Numbered from the stretch's first letter, positions 44,974 to 55,344 are shown. The stretch is 64,000 nucleotides of DNA from Pelomonas aquatica (GCF_026712205.1 NZ_JAPPUW010000001.1:186001-250000); one strand, 5' to 3'. Made by a program: numbers and translations. Notes: generated from the letters alone by a model not told the origin.

Positions 44974-46995
44974 GTGGTCGTCCTCAAGAACCTCCACCAG
45001 GAGCTGTCGCGCTTCCGCAAGCGCGTGCTGGCCGCGGGCGCCTTCGTGCTGTTCTGCTTCGGGCTGCTGGTCGCGCGCCTCGTGTGGCTGCAGGTCGTGC
45101 AGTACGACAGCTTTGCCGAACGCGCCGAGTCCAACCGCATCGCGGTCGTGCCCATCGTGCCCAACCGCGGCCTCATCAAGGACCGCAACGGCGTCGTGCT
45201 GGCCAGCAACTACTCGGCCTACACGCTGGAGATCAACCCCGAGAAGGTCGTCGACCTGGACGCCACCATCGAGGCCCTCGGCCAGGTCATCGAGATCCAG
45301 GCCCGCGACAAGCGCCGCTTCAAGCGCCTGCTGGAAGAAGCCAAGCACACCGACTCCCTGCCCATCCGCACCAAGCTGACCGACGAGGAAGTCGCCCGCT
45401 TCACGGCGCAGCGCTTCCGCTTCCCCGGTGTCGAGATCAAGGCGCGGCTGTTCCGCTCCTACCCGCTGGGCGAGGTCGGCGCCCACCTGATCGGCTACAT
45501 CGGCCGCATCAACCAGGCCGAGAAGAAGGCCATGGACGACTGGGAAGAGGAAGACCTCGCCAACTACCGCGGCACCGAATACATCGGCAAGCTCGGCCTG
45601 GAGCAGGCCTACGAGCGCGAGCTGCACGGCACGACCGGCTTCGAGCAGGTCGAGACCAGCGCCGGCGGCCGCGCGGTGCGCCGGCTGGCCCACCGGCCGC
45701 CCACGCCCGGCAACACGCTGAACCTGTCCGTCGACATCAAGCTGCAGGCGCTGGTGGAGCAGCTCTTCGGCGAGCGCCGCGGCGCGCTGGTGGCCATCGA
45801 CCCGCGCAACGGCGAGGTGCTGGCCTTCGTGTCCAAGCCGACCTTCGACCCCAACCTCTTCGTCGACGGCATCGATGCCGACTCCTGGCGCGACCTCAAC
45901 GAGGACATCGACAAGCCGCTGCTGAACCGCGCGCTGCGCGGCACCTACCCGCCGGGCTCGACCTTCAAGCCGCTGATGGCCATGGCCGCGCTGAACACCG
46001 GCAAGCGCGACCCGCGCACCATCATCCAGGACAACCTGAGCTTCAGCTTCGGCGGCCGCACCTTCGGCAGCCCCGAGACGGACCGCGCCGGGCCGAAGGA
46101 CATGCGCCTGGCCATCGTCACCTCGTCCAACGTCTACTTCTACGGCCTGGCCAACGAGATGGGCGTGGACCTGATCCACGACCAGCTGGAGCCCTTCGGC
46201 CTGGGCCGCAGGACTGACATCGACGTGCAGGGCGAGGTCACCGGCGACCTGCCCTCCACCGAGTGGAAGCGCAGGAAGTTCAAGCGCCCCGAGCAGCAGA
46301 AGTGGTATGCCGGCGAGACCATCTCGCTGGGCATCGGCCAGGGCTACAACAACTTCACGATGCTGCAGATGGCCACGGCCTACGCCACCATCGCGTCGGG
46401 CGGCCTGCGCTTCAAGCCGCGCCTGGTGCGCGACATCGAGGACGTCGTCAGGCACGAGGACCGCCGCGTGGCCAGCGACGCGCTGACGCCGTTGCCGCTC
46501 AAGCCCGCCGACGTGGCCATCATCCACAACGCGATGAACGGCGTGACGCTGGAAGGCACCTCGCGCCTGGCCTTCCTGAACGCGCCCTACCAGAGCGCCG
46601 GCAAGACCGGCACGGCCCAGGCCATCGGCCTGAAGGCCGGCGAGAAGTACAGCGCCATCAAGGCCGACGAGCGCAAGCGCGACCACTCCCTCTACGTCGC
46701 CTTCGCACCGGTCGACCACCCCACCGTGGCGCTGGCCCTCATCGTCGAGAACGCCGGCTTCGGCTCGATGTCAGCCGCGCCGATCGCACGCCGCGTGTTC
46801 GACTACCTGCTGCTCGGCCAATACCCCAGCGAGGAAGACATCGCGAAGACACAGATGGGCCAGACCTTCGCGCCCATCGGCACGCCGCGTCGCGCGGCCG
46901 ACGTGCCCTTGCCTGGTCAACCGGGCCAGGCCGCGTCCGCGCCGGCCGTGGCGGCCTCCGCCGCCTCGGTCCCAGCTTCCGGAGCCTCGCGATGA
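44974..46995 (+). CDS. mrdA: Penicillin-binding protein 2
   Basis: A 673-residue class B transpeptidase of the elongasome. An N-terminal membrane segment (about 20-40) is followed by a dimerisation domain and the transpeptidase with S329-T-F-K332, S384-S-N386 and K544-T-G546. The start is a GTG at 44974, six bases after mreD; no better ATG exists. The C-terminal 35 residues are Ala/Pro/Ser-rich. The stop overlaps rodA. Confidence 0.95.
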   Translation: MVVLKNLHQELSRFRKRVLAAGAFVLFCFGLLVARLVWLQVVQYDSFAERAESNRIAVVPIVPNRGLIKDRNGVVLASNYSAYTLEINPEKVVDLDATIEALGQVIEIQARDKRRFKRLLEEAKHTDSLPIRTKLTDEEVARFTAQRFRFPGVEIKARLFRSYPLGEVGAHLIGYIGRINQAEKKAMDDWEEEDLANYRGTEYIGKLGLEQAYERELHGTTGFEQVETSAGGRAVRRLAHRPPTPGNTLNLSVDIKLQALVEQLFGERRGALVAIDPRNGEVLAFVSKPTFDPNLFVDGIDADSWRDLNEDIDKPLLNRALRGTYPPGSTFKPLMAMAALNTGKRDPRTIIQDNLSFSFGGRTFGSPETDRAGPKDMRLAIVTSSNVYFYGLANEMGVDLIHDQLEPFGLGRRTDIDVQGEVTGDLPSTEWKRRKFKRPEQQKWYAGETISLGIGQGYNNFTMLQMATAYATIASGGLRFKPRLVRDIEDVVRHEDRRVASDALTPLPLKPADVAIIHNAMNGVTLEGTSRLAFLNAPYQSAGKTGTAQAIGLKAGEKYSAIKADERKRDHSLYVAFAPVDHPTVALALIVENAGFGSMSAAPIARRVFDYLLLGQYPSEEDIAKTQMGQTFAPIGTPRRAADVPLPGQPGQAASAPAVAASAASVPASGASR

Positions 46996-48146
46996 CCGTC
47001 ATCGAACGACCACCCCTGTGGCAGCGGCTGCGGCCCTGGCTCAGCGGCTTCGACATCCCGCTGCTGATCGCCGTGCTGTGGCTGTGCGTCTGGGGCCTGC
47101 TGTGCATGTACTCGGCCGGCCATGACAACGGCACGCGCTTCCCCGACCATGCGCGCAATATGGTGCTGGCCCTGGGCCTGATGTTCCTCGTCGCCCAGGT
47201 GCCGCCGCAGAAGTTGATGGCCGTCGCCATCCCGCTCTACACGGTCGGCGTGATGCTGCTGGTGGCGACGGCGCTGTTCGGCGTCACGAAGAAGGGCGCG
47301 ACGCGCTGGCTCAGCATCGGCGTCACGCAGATCCAGCCCTCCGAGCTGCTCAAGCTCGCCGTGCCGCTGATGCTGGCCTGGTGGTTCCAGAAGCGCGAGG
47401 GCCTGCTGCGCTGGCCGGACTTCATCGCCGCCTTCGCGCTGCTGCTGCTGCCCTTCCTGCTGATCGCCAAGCAGCCCGACCTCGGCACCGGCATCCTGGT
47501 GCTGGCCGCGGGCCTCTATGTGATCTTCTTCGCCGGCCTGCCGTGGAAGCTCATCCTGCCGGCCCTGGTGCTGGGTGCCGCCGCGGCCACGGCCCTGGTG
47601 CTGAGCGAAGACAAGATCTGCGAGCCCGACCTGACCTGGCCGGTGCTCAAGGAATACCAGAAGCACCGCATCTGCACGCTGTTGGACCCGAGCAAGGACC
47701 CGCTCGGCAAGGGCTTCCACATCATCCAGGGCGAGATCGCGATCGGCTCCGGCGGCCTGACCGGCAAGGGCTTCATGCAAGGCACGCAGACCCATCTGGA
47801 GTTCATCCCCGAGCGCACGACGGACTTCATCTTCGCGGCCTTCGGCGAGGAGTTCGGCCTGCTCGGCGCGCTGGCCCTGCTGGCCGGCTTCACGGCGCTG
47901 ATCCTGCGCGGGCTGATGATCGCGTCCGATGCGCCCACGCTGTTCACGCGGCTGATGGCCGGCGCGGTGACGCTGAGCTTCTTCACCTATGTGTTCGTCA
48001 ACATGGGCATGGTCAGCGGCATCCTGCCCGTCGTCGGCGTGCCCCTGCCCTTCGTCAGCTACGGCGGCACGGCGATGGTGACGCTGGGCCTGTCGCTCGG
48101 CCTGCTGCTGTCCATCGCGCGCGTCAAGAAGTTGGTGAAGACGTAG
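46992..48146 (+). CDS. rodA: Peptidoglycan glycosyltransferase RodA
   Basis: A 384-residue SEDS-family enzyme with about ten membrane segments that polymerises lipid II together with PBP2. Signatures include L-S-I-G-V-T-Q-I-Q-P-S-E-L-L-K, I-A-K-Q-P-D-L-G-T-G (with the catalytic Asp region) and the C-terminal G-V-P-L-P-F-V-S-Y-G-G-T-A. It ends the rod-shape operon; its last 23 bases overlap the end of the convergent sensor kinase gene. Confidence 0.96.
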   Translation: MTVIERPPLWQRLRPWLSGFDIPLLIAVLWLCVWGLLCMYSAGHDNGTRFPDHARNMVLALGLMFLVAQVPPQKLMAVAIPLYTVGVMLLVATALFGVTKKGATRWLSIGVTQIQPSELLKLAVPLMLAWWFQKREGLLRWPDFIAAFALLLLPFLLIAKQPDLGTGILVLAAGLYVIFFAGLPWKLILPALVLGAAAATALVLSEDKICEPDLTWPVLKEYQKHRICTLLDPSKDPLGKGFHIIQGEIAIGSGGLTGKGFMQGTQTHLEFIPERTTDFIFAAFGEEFGLLGALALLAGFTALILRGLMIASDAPTLFTRLMAGAVTLSFFTYVFVNMGMVSGILPVVGVPLPFVSYGGTAMVTLGLSLGLLLSIARVKKLVKT

Positions 48147-49635
48147 CCGGAAACCGGATCGTGAAGCGCGCCCCCGGCCCCTGGCCGTCGGGCGATTCGC
48201 CGCCCGCCGCGCGGCGCACGCGCGTGTCGTCCAGCGTCAGCTCGGCCGCATGCTGCTGCACGATCTCCTGCACGATGGCCAGCCCCAGGCCCGAGCCCTC
48301 CACGCCGCTGCCCAGCGAGCGGTAGAAGGGCTGGAAGACCTTCTCGCGCTCGGCCGGCGAAATGCCCGGCCCGGTGTCCTCGACCTGCAGCACGACGACC
48401 TGGCCGAAGGGGTCCTCGACGACACGCACCGTGACGACGCCGCCCGCCGGCGTGTACAGCAGCGCGTTGTCGACGAGGTTGCGGATCAGCTCGCCCAGCA
48501 GCACCGGCTGGGCCTGCACGCGCAGCCGGCTGTCGTCCGGCGCGACGCCGTCGTAGCCGAGGTCGATGCGCCGCTCCAGCGCGCGCGGCACGAAGTCGCG
48601 CACGGTGTCGATGGCGATCTCGGCCAGGTTGACCGGCTCGCGCCGCATGGCCTGCTCGGCGTCCTCGGCGCGCGCCATCGACAGCAGCTGGTTGACCATA
48701 TGCGCCGCCCGCTCGCTGGCGCGCGCGATCTGCGCGAGCGAGCGCTTCATCTCGTCGGGCGACGCGCGGCCGGCGTCGATCTCGCGCTGGATCAGCTCGG
48801 CCTGGGTGCGCAGGCCGGCCAGCGGCGTCTTCAGCTGGTGGGCCGCATCGGCCAGGAAATGCTTCTGCCGGCTCATCGACGAATCCAGCCGCGCCAGCAG
48901 GTCGTTGATGGCGCGCACCAGCGGCGCGACCTCGTCGGGCACGCGCTGCTCGTCGATGGGCGACAGGTCCGAGCTCTCGCGCGAGCGGATGCGCCGCTGC
49001 AGCTCGTTCAGCGGCGAGATGCCGCGCGCCAGCGCCAGCCACACCAGCAGCACGGCCAGCGGCAGGATGACGAACTGCGGCAGGATGACGCCCTTGATGA
49101 TCTCGTTGGTCAGCCGCGCCCGCTTGCCCAGCGTCTCGGCGACCTGCACGAGCATCGTCCGCGTCGAGCCCGCCTGGCCCTCGGGCGCGACCCACAGATA
49201 GGCCACGCGCACGGCGTCGGTGCCCACCTCGTCGTCGCGGAAATGGATCTCCCAGGGCACGATCGGCGCTTCCTCGACCGGCACCGGCAGCGCCGCATCG
49301 CCGCTCAGCAGCTCGCCGCGCAGGCCGAGCACCTGGTAGAAGACCGTGTCCGACGCATCGGCCCGCAGCAGCGCCGCGGCCTCGGGCGCCAGCGCATTGC
49401 GGTCCCGGCCCTTGGCCAATCCCATCGGCGCCTCGGCAGCCGCAACCTGCAGGCCCAGGCTGCGCGCCGTCTCGCCCAGCTCGCGGTCGTAGGGCCGGCT
49501 CGCGATGCCCTGCGCCACCAGCCAGGTCAGCGCCACGCTGATCGGCCAGATCAGCAGCAGCGGGGCGAGCATCCAGTCGAGGATCTCGCCGAACAGCGAG
49601 CCCTGCTGGGGGCTGGCGCCGTCTTTGCTCGGCAT
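48124..49635 (-). CDS. TctE-like sensor histidine kinase
   Basis: A 503-residue kinase. The N terminus (S-L-F-G-E-I-L-D-W-M-L-A-P-L-L-L) and the two membrane segments enclosing a periplasmic domain of about 150 residues match the TctE (2CSK_N) type. A HAMP-like linker leads to the H box F-L-A-D-A-A-H-Q-L-K-T-P-L, the N box L-V-D-N-A-L, and G boxes D-T-G-P-G-I and G-S-G-L-G-L-A. TctE senses tricarboxylates in enterobacteria; the ligand here is not known. Its regulator is encoded upstream, with an 88-base repeat between them. Confidence 0.9.
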   Translation of the reverse strand: MPSKDGASPQQGSLFGEILDWMLAPLLLIWPISVALTWLVAQGIASRPYDRELGETARSLGLQVAAAEAPMGLAKGRDRNALAPEAAALLRADASDTVFYQVLGLRGELLSGDAALPVPVEEAPIVPWEIHFRDDEVGTDAVRVAYLWVAPEGQAGSTRTMLVQVAETLGKRARLTNEIIKGVILPQFVILPLAVLLVWLALARGISPLNELQRRIRSRESSDLSPIDEQRVPDEVAPLVRAINDLLARLDSSMSRQKHFLADAAHQLKTPLAGLRTQAELIQREIDAGRASPDEMKRSLAQIARASERAAHMVNQLLSMARAEDAEQAMRREPVNLAEIAIDTVRDFVPRALERRIDLGYDGVAPDDSRLRVQAQPVLLGELIRNLVDNALLYTPAGGVVTVRVVEDPFGQVVVLQVEDTGPGISPAEREKVFQPFYRSLGSGVEGSGLGLAIVQEIVQQHAAELTLDDTRVRRAAGGESPDGQGPGARFTIRFPATSSPTS

Positions 49636-49638
49636 CAG

Positions 49639-49725
49639 GCGGGCCGCAGCGCTGGGCCGCTCCCAAGCAAGGCCCGGCCCTCTCGGAGGGCCGACGGCTG
49701 TACCCAGCCGACGGGGAGCCCCATC
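49639..49725 (+). repeat. Intergenic repeat, family B, copy 2
   Basis: This copy shares GGGCCG-C-AGCGCTGGGCCGCTCCC and the right-hand GGCTGTAC-CAGCC hairpin and GGGGAGCCCCAT with 12731-12816. It separates the response regulator stop from the sensor kinase start, so it sits inside a two-gene operon and could lower expression of the kinase relative to the regulator. Confidence 0.55.
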
Positions 49726-50395
49726 ATGAAGGGATCTTTTCGAGGCAGTAGCCGAGGCCGCGCACGGTCGCGATGCGGATCGGCCCCTGCTCGATCTTCT
49801 TGCGCAGCCGGTGGATGTAGACCTCGATCGCGTTGTTCGAGACCTCCTCGCCCCACTCGCACAGGCGCTCGACGAGCTGATCCTTGCTGACCAGGCGGCC
49901 GGCGCGCTGCAGCAGCACCTCCAGCAGCGACAGCTCGCGCGCCGACAGTTCCAGCATCTGCTCGTTGATGTAGGCGACGCGGCCGGTCGCGTCGAAGGTC
50001 AGCGGCCCATGCTTGATGAGGCTGCTCGCGGTGCCCAGGCCGCGCCGGGTCAGCGCCCGCACGCGCGCCTCCAGCTCCTGCAGCGAGAAGGGCTTGGCCA
50101 TGTAGTCGTCCGCGCCCAGGTCCAGGCCCTTGACGCGCTGCTCGACGCTGTCCGCCGCGGTCAGGATCAGCACCGGCATCGTCGAGCCGCGCGCGCGCAG
50201 CTTGCGCAGCACCTCGAGCCCGTGCAGGCGCGGCAGGCCGAGGTCGAGGATGACGAGGTCGAACTCGTGCGTCGCCAGCGCCGCGTCGGCCTCGGTGCCG
50301 CTGCTGACACGGTCCACCGCATAGCCCGACGCGCGCAGCGCGCGCAACAGCCCGTCGGCCAGCACTTGGTCGTCTTCGGCAATCAGGATGCGCAT
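49724..50395 (-). CDS. OmpR-type response regulator, TctD-like
   Basis: A 223-residue regulator. The receiver has E7-D8-D9, phospho-acceptor Asp51 (V-I-L-D-L-G-L-P) and Lys in M-A-K-P-F-S-L. The C-terminal winged helix has E-L-S-A-R-E-L-S-L-L-E-V-L-L and N-A-I-E-V-Y-I-H-R-L-R-K-K. It precedes its TctE-like kinase, and its start faces recA across a 149-base spacer. Confidence 0.92.
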   Translation of the reverse strand: MRILIAEDDQVLADGLLRALRASGYAVDRVSSGTEADAALATHEFDLVILDLGLPRLHGLEVLRKLRARGSTMPVLILTAADSVEQRVKGLDLGADDYMAKPFSLQELEARVRALTRRGLGTASSLIKHGPLTFDATGRVAYINEQMLELSARELSLLEVLLQRAGRLVSKDQLVERLCEWGEEVSNNAIEVYIHRLRKKIEQGPIRIATVRGLGYCLEKIPS

Positions 50396-50492
50396 CGTCT
50401 TGTCTCCTCGGCCGATGTTATGTGTTGAGCGGGTGGCTCACGCCATGAGCCACCACCTGCCTAGGATGCTCATCAAGCCTGGGGAGAAACCA

Positions 50493-50521
50493 CTGTACAA
50501 ACATACAGATTGCCCCATAAT
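50493..50521 (+). promoter_or_regulatory. SOS box and promoter of recA
   Basis: CTGTACAAACATACAG (50493-50508) matches the LexA consensus CTGT-N8-ACAG exactly. CATAAT (50516-50521) serves as a -10, and a weak -35 (CTGTAC, 50493-50498, 17-base spacing) falls within the LexA site, so bound LexA would block the promoter. Confidence 0.92.
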
Positions 50522-50544
50522 TCAGCCATTCTTTGGAGAACCGC

Positions 50545-51594
50545 ATGGACGCCCCCGTCAAAGCCCTGAACACCGAAAAAGCCAAGGCCCTGCAGGCCGC
50601 CCTCGCCCAGATCGAGAAGCAGTTCGGCAAGGGCTCCATCATGCGCCTCGGCGAGGGCGAGGCGCTGGAAGACATCCAGGTCGTCTCCACCGGCTCGCTG
50701 GGCCTGGACATCGCGCTGGGCGTCGGCGGCCTGCCGCGCGGCCGCGTCATCGAGATCTACGGCCCCGAGTCCTCCGGCAAGACCACGCTGACGCTGCAGG
50801 TCATCGCCGAGATGCAGAAGCTCCAGGGCACCTGCGCCTTCATCGATGCCGAACACGCGCTCGACATCCAGTACGCGCAGAAGCTCGGCGTCAACCTGAC
50901 CGACCTGCTGATCAGCCAGCCCGACACCGGCGAACAGGCCCTCGAGATCGTCGACGCGCTGGTGCGCTCCGGCTCGGTCGACCTCATCGTCATCGACTCG
51001 GTCGCGGCCCTGACGCCCAAGGCCGAGCTCGAAGGCGAGATGGGCGACCAGCTCCCCGGCCTGCAGGCCCGCCTGATGAGCCAGGCCCTGCGCAAGCTGA
51101 CCGCCACCATCAAGAAGACCAACTGCACGGTCATCTTCATCAACCAGATCCGCATGAAGATCGGCGTCATGTTCGGCTCGCCCGAGACGACCACCGGCGG
51201 CAACGCGCTGAAGTTCTATTCGTCCGTGCGCCTGGACATCCGCCGCATCGGCTCGATCAAGAAGGGCGAGGAGATCATCGGCTCCGAGACCAAGGTCAAG
51301 GTCGTCAAGAACAAGGTCAGCCCGCCGTTCAAGACCGCCGAGTTCGACATCCTCTACGGCGAGGGCATCAGCCGCGAGGGCGAGATCGTCGACATGGGCG
51401 TCGTCCACAAGATCGTCGACAAGTCCGGCGCCTGGTATGCCTACAACGGCGAGAAGATCGGCCAGGGCAAGGACAACGCCCGCGAGTTCCTGCGCGAGAA
51501 CCCCGACATCGCCCACGAAATCGAAAACCGCATCCGCGAAGCGGTCGGCGTCGCCCCGTTGGGCGAGGCCGGGGGCGCGACTGACAAGGAGTGA
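50545..51594 (+). CDS. recA: Recombinase RecA
   Basis: A 349-residue RecA: strand exchange, LexA cleavage and recombinational repair. Walker A is G73-P-E-S-S-G-K-T80, and the L2 and dimer-interface regions are typical ([13 protein letters not shown]). The C-terminal tail ends [17 protein letters not shown] and is partly repeated just downstream. ATG 50545 follows TTGGAGAA (50533-50540). The SOS box upstream shows LexA control. Confidence 0.98.
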   Translation: MDAPVKALNTEKAKALQAALAQIEKQFGKGSIMRLGEGEALEDIQVVSTGSLGLDIALGVGGLPRGRVIEIYGPESSGKTTLTLQVIAEMQKLQGTCAFIDAEHALDIQYAQKLGVNLTDLLISQPDTGEQALEIVDALVRSGSVDLIVIDSVAALTPKAELEGEMGDQLPGLQARLMSQALRKLTATIKKTNCTVIFINQIRMKIGVMFGSPETTTGGNALKFYSSVRLDIRRIGSIKKGEEIIGSETKVKVVKNKVSPPFKTAEFDILYGEGISREGEIVDMGVVHKIVDKSGAWYAYNGEKIGQGKDNAREFLRENPDIAHEIENRIREAVGVAPLGEAGGATDKE

Positions 51595-51597
51595 CCC

Positions 51598-51681
51598 ATG
51601 CGGTTTCGCCAAAACAAGATCCGCGCAGCGGTCGGCGTCGCCCCGTTGGGCGCGGCCGAAGGCTCTGCGGACAAGGAGTAA
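51598..51681 (+). CDS. 27-residue micro-ORF duplicating the RecA C-terminal tail
   Basis: ATG 51598 to TAA 51681 encodes 27 residues. Its last 23 align with the last 23 of RecA (16 identical; shared core A-V-G-V-A-P-L-G and D-K-E end). The DNA is correspondingly similar, so this is a tandem duplication of the recA 3' end. It retains a strong ribosome-binding site, AAGGAG (51586-51591), which lies within the recA 3' end, and its own copy of AAGGAG (51674-51679) lies 19 bases before recX. It may be a translated peptide, a coupling device for recX, or a mere scar. Confidence 0.55.
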   Translation: MRFRQNKIRAAVGVAPLGAAEGSADKE

Positions 51682-51698
51682 CCGCCGGTCCAGGCTGC

Positions 51699-52214
51699 AT
51701 GGCGATCCGTCCACTCCTGTCGCTGAAAGCGCGCGCCATCGGGCTGCTGGCACAGCGCGAACACAGCCGCGCGGAGCTGAGGCGCAAGCTGCTGCGGATC
51801 GAACAGCGCCAGCGCCTGGCCGCGGTCGGGGCCGCCGAGGCCGGTGAAGCAGATTCGCCCGTGCCGGACGACGATTCCGCGTCCGGCGAAACCGCCGTCG
51901 ACGCACTGCTCGACGCGCTCGCCACCGACGGCTACCTGGACGAAACCCGGTTTGTCGAATCCCGCCTGCATCTGCGCTCGGGCCGTTTCGGTGCCCAGCG
52001 CATCCAGCAGGAACTGGCCCAGCACGGGCTGAAGCTGGGCGCAGAGCAGCAGGCCTCGCTGCGTGCCACCGAGCTGGAACGCGCCCGGGAGGTCTGGCAC
52101 AAGCGCTTCGGCGCGGAGCCGGCGCGCGACGCTAGCGAGCAGGCCCGCCAGACGCGCTTCCTGCTGGCCAGGGGGTTCGCCGCCGACATCGTGCGCCGTC
52201 TGCTGAAGGCCTGA
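51699..52214 (+). CDS. recX: RecA regulatory protein RecX
   Basis: A 171-residue RecX, which binds and limits RecA filaments. The family pattern begins [23 protein letters not shown], then [12 protein letters not shown], and ends [15 protein letters not shown] low-complexity Glu/Asp/Ser/Ala insert separates the first helices. ATG 51699 is the first consistent start. It is probably co-transcribed with recA under LexA control. Confidence 0.93.
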   Translation: MAIRPLLSLKARAIGLLAQREHSRAELRRKLLRIEQRQRLAAVGAAEAGEADSPVPDDDSASGETAVDALLDALATDGYLDETRFVESRLHLRSGRFGAQRIQQELAQHGLKLGAEQQASLRATELERAREVWHKRFGAEPARDASEQARQTRFLLARGFAADIVRRLLKA

Positions 52215-52376
52215 GAGGTTGAGAGTCTTTCACCCATGCTCGCCTTGCACGCCAAAACACCCCCGCTCGTCGTTGCAAATGCTCGCCATAGCCCGAGCTA
52301 TGGCTGCGCTTTGCGTCTAGATCGGCGGCGTTTTGACGCGCCTTGCGGACACGGCCGAAAAACTCTCAACCTCTGA
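52211..52376. mobile_element. MITE-like inverted-repeat element, copy 1
   Basis: Terminal arms AGAGGTTGAGAGTCTTTC (52214-52231) and GAAAAACTCTCAACCTCT (52357-52374) match at 17 of 18 positions. The core has a GCCATAGC-CCGA-GCTATGGC stem (52285-52304). CTGA occurs at both outer edges (52211-52214 and 52373-52376), partly overlapping the arms, and the left copy includes the recX stop. The core CGTTGCAAATGCTCGCC (52271-52287) recurs with one change at 56209-56225. No protein is encoded. Confidence 0.6.
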
Positions 52377-52565
52377 ACTCGCCCGCAAAGGGCCGCTCAA
52401 CCAGGCGCGCAGCGGTAGTTTTCACCCTCCGTGCTACATTGCCTGCTGCCCAAAAATGAGGGTTCACCCGGTTACAGGCCCATTTGCCCCTTGTGCAAAG
52501 CGGCCGCGAAAGCGGGGAGCGCCCCGTCCCGGCACCGGCCGGGTTGTTTCGCGAAGTTCCCCGCC
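52215..52565. other. Gene-free spacer between recX and the DUF2889 gene
   Basis: The first half is the MITE-like element. The remaining 190 bases probably hold the promoter of the DUF2889/sucCD group: TACATT (52435-52440) could be a -10, but no convincing -35 precedes it. A GC-rich leader of about 120 bases with CCGGCACCGGCCGG-type dyads follows. I see no coding frame I can support here. Confidence 0.5.
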
Positions 52566-53132
52566 ATGCCCGCCGTCCATCCTCCCGTCACGCGCCGCCC
52601 GCTGCACCGCCGCGCCCTCGATGTGCAGGTGTTCGCGCGCGATGACGGCCTGTTCGATGTCGAAGCCAGCCTGACGGACACCAAGACCCATGATGTGCCA
52701 CTGGCCGGCGTGCCCCGCAAGGCGGGCGAGCCCATCCACGAGATGCGCCTGCACCTGACGGTCGACACGGCACTGACCATTACGGCCGCCACGTCCGAAA
52801 CGCTGTGGATGCCCTACCCCGGCGCCTGCAATGTGCACGGCGACGCCTACGCCCGCCTGATCGGCCTCAACCTGCTGAAAGGCTTCCGTCAGGCCGTCCA
52901 GGAACGATTGGCAGGTACGCGGGGCTGCACCCACCTGACCGAACTCTGCCAGGTGCTGCCCACCGCCGTCATCCAGGCGATGGCGGGTTCTGTCATCGAT
53001 ACCCGCGAAGGCGATTCCGACGGCAATCCCCCTTTCCAACTCGATCGCTGCCACGCGCTGCGCCGCGACGGCGAGACCGTCGCCAAGTTCTACCCACGCT
53101 GGCATCTGACGCCGGCCGCGACCGCTTCCTGA
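52566..53132 (+). CDS. DUF2889 protein
   Basis: A 188-residue protein of the DUF2889 family, common in Burkholderiales. It starts with [19 protein letters not shown] and contains C-x-H-L-T-E-L-C near residue 122. The biochemical function is unknown. It sits 25 bases before sucC, the usual neighbourhood of this family in the order. ATG 52566 gives the conserved N terminus. Confidence 0.85.
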   Translation: MPAVHPPVTRRPLHRRALDVQVFARDDGLFDVEASLTDTKTHDVPLAGVPRKAGEPIHEMRLHLTVDTALTITAATSETLWMPYPGACNVHGDAYARLIGLNLLKGFRQAVQERLAGTRGCTHLTELCQVLPTAVIQAMAGSVIDTREGDSDGNPPFQLDRCHALRRDGETVAKFYPRWHLTPAATAS

Positions 53133-53157
53133 CTACCCCGACCCGAGAGACCCAGCC

Positions 53158-54318
<1,161 letters not shown>

Positions 54319-54338
54319 GCCAAAGCTAATGCCTTTGC

Positions 54339-54376
54339 GGGACAGACCGCCCGAGCGAAGCGAGTAGCCCTGTCCC
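54339..54376 (+). repeat. Hairpin in the sucC-sucD spacer
   Basis: GGGACAG and CTGTCCC are 7-bp perfect arms enclosing 24 bases. There is no T-tract. It may be an mRNA-processing or stability element within the operon. Confidence 0.45.
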
Positions 54377-54396
54377 CAACTGACTAGGAACAAGAC

Positions 54397-55290
54397 ATGT
54401 CCATCTACATCAACAAAGACACCAAGGTCATCACCCAGGGCATCACCGGCAAGACCGGCCAGTTCCATACGCTGGGTTGCCAGGCCTATGCCAACGGCAA
54501 GAACGCCTTCGTCGCGGGCGTGAACCCGAAGAAGGCCGGCGAGAAGTTCAGCGAGATCCCCATCTACGCCACCGTCAAGGAAGCCGCCTCGCAGACCGGC
54601 GCGACCGTCTCGGTCATCTACGTGCCGCCCGCCGGCGCTGCCGCTGCCATCTGGGAAGCCGTCGAGGCCGACCTGGACCTGGCCATCTGCATCACCGAAG
54701 GCATTCCCGTGCGCGACATGCTGGAAGTGCGCAACAAGATGAAGGCCAAGGAAGCCGCCGGCGGCAAGAAGACGCTGCTGCTGGGCCCCAACTGCCCCGG
54801 CCTGATCACGCCGGAAGAAATCAAGATCGGCATCATGCCCGGCCACATCCACCGCAAGGGCCGCGTCGGCGTGGTCTCGCGCTCCGGCACGCTGACCTAT
54901 GAAGCCGTGGCCCAGCTGACCGAGCTGGGCATCGGCCAGTCGTCGGCCGTCGGCATCGGCGGCGACCCGATCAACGGCCTCAAGCACATCGACGTGATGA
55001 AGGCCTTCAACGACGACCCGGACACCGACGCCGTCATCATGATCGGCGAGATCGGCGGCCCCGACGAGGCCGAAGCCGCCCGCTGGTGCAAGGCCAACAT
55101 GAAGAAGCCCATCGTCGGCTTCATCGCCGGCGTCACCGCCCCTCCGGGCAAGCGCATGGGCCACGCCGGCGCGCTGATCTCCGGCGGCGCCGACACGGCC
55201 GATGCCAAGCTCGCCATCATGGAAGAGTGCGGCTTCACCGTCACGCGCAACCCGTCCGAGATGGGCAGGCTGCTGAAGGCCCTGCTGTAA
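54397..55290 (+). CDS. sucD: Succinyl-CoA synthetase alpha subunit
   Basis: A 297-residue alpha subunit. The CoA-binding Rossmann region is near the N terminus (Q-G-I-T-G-K-T-G-Q-F-H). The phosphorylated His is His256 in M-G-H-A-G-A-L-I-S-G-G. S-R-S-G-T-L-T-Y-E is present. It ends the sucCD operon; an intrinsic terminator follows 24 bases later. Confidence 0.97.
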   Translation: MSIYINKDTKVITQGITGKTGQFHTLGCQAYANGKNAFVAGVNPKKAGEKFSEIPIYATVKEAASQTGATVSVIYVPPAGAAAAIWEAVEADLDLAICITEGIPVRDMLEVRNKMKAKEAAGGKKTLLLGPNCPGLITPEEIKIGIMPGHIHRKGRVGVVSRSGTLTYEAVAQLTELGIGQSSAVGIGGDPINGLKHIDVMKAFNDDPDTDAVIMIGEIGGPDEAEAARWCKANMKKPIVGFIAGVTAPPGKRMGHAGALISGGADTADAKLAIMEECGFTVTRNPSEMGRLLKALL

Positions 55291-55314
55291 TCCGGGCTTG
55301 GTTCCCGCAGAAAG

Positions 55315-55344
55315 CCGCCGGGCACCAACCCGGCGGTTTTTTTT
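55315..55344 (+). terminator. Intrinsic terminator after sucCD
   Basis: CCGCCGGG, six-base loop CACCAA and CCCGGCGG, then eight T residues. It ends the sucCD mRNA only nine bases before the terC start codon, so terC must be transcribed by readthrough or from a promoter within or just upstream of the stem. Confidence 0.93.

Noticed and set aside
52412-52440. A full -35/-10 promoter before the DUF2889 gene
   Set aside because: TACATT is acceptable as a -10, but no -35-like hexamer stands 16-18 bases upstream.
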